Shown here piece after piece: positions 62,911 to 64,000 of a stretch of DNA of 64,000 bases. A program made the translations under genes and the position numbers. The notes beneath the pieces are model-generated. The model was given only the letters and a program-made list of their open reading frames with translations. It did no database searches and was not told where the DNA came from. Every line of letters starts with the position of its first letter. The first letter of the stretch is position 1. The stretch spans positions 1-64,000 of the forward strand of contig NZ_AWOR01000026.1 of the NCBI RefSeq assembly GCF_000761245.1. The letters are read 5' to 3'. This DNA comes from Comamonas testosteroni. GTDB lineage: Bacteria > Pseudomonadota > Gammaproteobacteria > Burkholderiales > Burkholderiaceae_C.

Positions 62911-64000
62911 ATGCTCTATCAGATCTACGAAATGCAACGCGCAATGGTCGAGCCATTTGCAGACTTTGCCCAGGCCGCCTCCAAGTTCTACAACAACCCT
63001 CACTCGGTCTTCAGCCAGGTGCCTATGGCCCAGCGCATGGCAGCGGGCTTCAACCTCATGTATCGCCTGGGCAAAGACTACGAAAAGCCCGAGTTCGATC
63101 TGCATAACGTCGAAGTCAACGGCGTGGATGTCACCATCCGCGAGCGCGTGGAGGTCGACAAACCGTTTTGCGAGCTGCGCCGCTTCAAGCGTTTTTCCGA
63201 CGACCCAGAAACGCTGGATCTCATGCTCAGCCAGCCTGTGGTGCTGATCGTGGCCCCACTCTCCGGCCACTACGCTACCTTGCTGCGCGACACCGTGCAA
63301 AGCATGCTGGGAGACCACAAGGTCTATATCACCGACTGGAAAAATGCCCGCATCGTGCCGCTGTCCGAGGGTGAATTCCACCTGGACGACTATGTGAACT
63401 ACGTACAGGAGTTCATTCGCTATCTGCAAGGGCGCTATGGCCAGTGCCATGTAGTCAGCGTCTGCCAGCCCACGGTGCCGGTGCTGGCGGCGGTCTCTCT
63501 GATGGCTAGCCGTGGCGAAGTCACACCGCTGTCCATGACCATGATGGGCGGCCCCATCGATGCGCGCCGCTCGCCGACGGCCGTGAACAACCTGGCCGAA
63601 ACCCGCAGCTACGAGTGGTTCGAGAACAACGTCATTTACGAAGTGCCGAACAATTACCCCGGTGCCGGCCGCCGCGTCTACCCCGGCTTTTTGCAGTACT
63701 CGGGCTTTGTGGCCATGAATCCCGACCGCCACGCCAACAGCCATTACGACTATTTCAAGGATCTGATCAAGGGTGACGAAGCCAGCGCCGAGCATCACCG
63801 CAAGTTCTATGACGAGTACAACGCCGTACTGGACATGGACGCCGACTACTACCTGGAAACCATCGCCACAGTGTTCCAAGAGTACAAGCTGGTCAAGGGC
63901 ACCTGGGAAGTCAGGAACGAGCAAGGCAAGGCCGAACTGGTGCGCCCGCAGGACATCAAGAACACCGCCTTGCTGACGGTGGAAGGCGAGCTGGACGATA
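62911..64000 (+). CDS. phaZ: Intracellular polyhydroxyalkanoate depolymerase (partial)
   Basis: The protein starts MLYQIYEMQRAMVEPFADFA; 363 residues are visible before the window ends. It has VVLIVAPLSGHYATLLRDTV, VYITDWKNARIVPLSEG and the lipase-like box HVVSVCQPTVPVLAA, where Cys replaces Ser as nucleophile, as in intracellular PhaZ1-type enzymes. These enzymes mobilise stored PHB granules. Downstream products enter acetyl-CoA and propionyl-CoA metabolism, for which this window also holds genes. The frame stays open to the right edge. Confidence 0.93.
   Translation, partial: MLYQIYEMQRAMVEPFADFAQAASKFYNNPHSVFSQVPMAQRMAAGFNLMYRLGKDYEKPEFDLHNVEVNGVDVTIRERVEVDKPFCELRRFKRFSDDPETLDLMLSQPVVLIVAPLSGHYATLLRDTVQSMLGDHKVYITDWKNARIVPLSEGEFHLDDYVNYVQEFIRYLQGRYGQCHVVSVCQPTVPVLAAVSLMASRGEVTPLSMTMMGGPIDARRSPTAVNNLAETRSYEWFENNVIYEVPNNYPGAGRRVYPGFLQYSGFVAMNPDRHANSHYDYFKDLIKGDEASAEHHRKFYDEYNAVLDMDADYYLETIATVFQEYKLVKGTWEVRNEQGKAELVRPQDIKNTALLTVEGELDD

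Noticed and set aside
61817-63924. Two long reverse frames opposite dusA and phaZ
   Set aside because: Both lie entirely antisense to clear enzymes with full motif sets.

Overview
The window reads as chromosome of a beta-proteobacterium of the family Comamonadaceae, most likely Comamonas (C. testosteroni group). The pointers are a periplasmic Bug-type binding protein, an aspartate 4-decarboxylase/aspartate:alanine antiporter pair, a propionyl-CoA/methylmalonyl-CoA module, an intracellular PHA depolymerase, a FadL/TodX-like porin, and high GC with strong AGGAG ribosome sites. No rRNA, tRNA or CRISPR array was seen. The genus is inferred from gene content, not from a search.

Layout. (1) 1-2.5 kb: leftward arsenic operon arsR-arsC(phosphatase type)-arsB-arsC(glutaredoxin type, cut by the window edge). 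(2) 3.0-6.0 kb: one large PHP + SMC-like ATPase protein (TrlF-like), probably a defence gene. (3) 6.4-22 kb: part of an integrative and conjugative element (ICE) of the PFGI-1/SPI-7/ICEclc class. It has five unrecognised cargo genes separated by hairpins, an H-NS-like protein, an SNF2 helicase and two small partners, then the backbone in reverse order: SSB, a DUF3158-like protein, PFL_4669, a winged-helix protein, STY4528, a second winged-helix protein, DUF2857 (BisC-like), ParB (BisD-like), ParA. A VC1465-type Xer activation factor lies divergently. No integrase, relaxase or type IV secretion gene accompanies it. A 36-bp tandem repeat with palindromic cores lies inside it. (4) 22-30 kb: an EAL phosphodiesterase, a NarL-type regulator and two BvgS-like hybrid kinases, followed by a decayed CS1/cable-type fimbrial chaperone joined to a tip-protein tail. 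The regulators seem to have outlived the pilus genes.

(5) 31-37 kb: a frameshifted tautomerase, an AtuA (DUF1446)/AtuA-related/Bug operon with a divergent LysR regulator, and an exported fumarase/aspartase-superfamily protein. (6) 37-40.5 kb: aspT-aspD, which together decarboxylate aspartate and exchange it for alanine. (7) 40.9-45.6 kb: a KfrA-like protein with a clear operator, a tyrosine recombinase, an alpha/beta hydrolase and a FadL-like porin. (8) 45.6-54.8 kb: propionate assimilation (mutase, MeaB chaperone, PccB, PccA, probable epimerase, plus a YdcF protein) with a divergent GntR regulator whose promoter carries a 16-bp palindrome. (9) 54.9-58.5 kb: an MHYT-PAS sensor lacking an output domain and a long-chain acyl-CoA ligase. 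(10) 58.6-61.6 kb: a scar region with a broken hydrolase, an intact IS30-family element, two small genes, and an integrase relic directly upstream of dusA, a known integration target. (11) 61.7-64 kb: dusA and the start of phaZ.

Most gene pairs make metabolic sense together. The accessory parts (2-4 and 10) show repeated gain and decay of mobile DNA. An imperfect dispersed repeat marks both accessory zones, near 6.3 kb and 61.2 kb.
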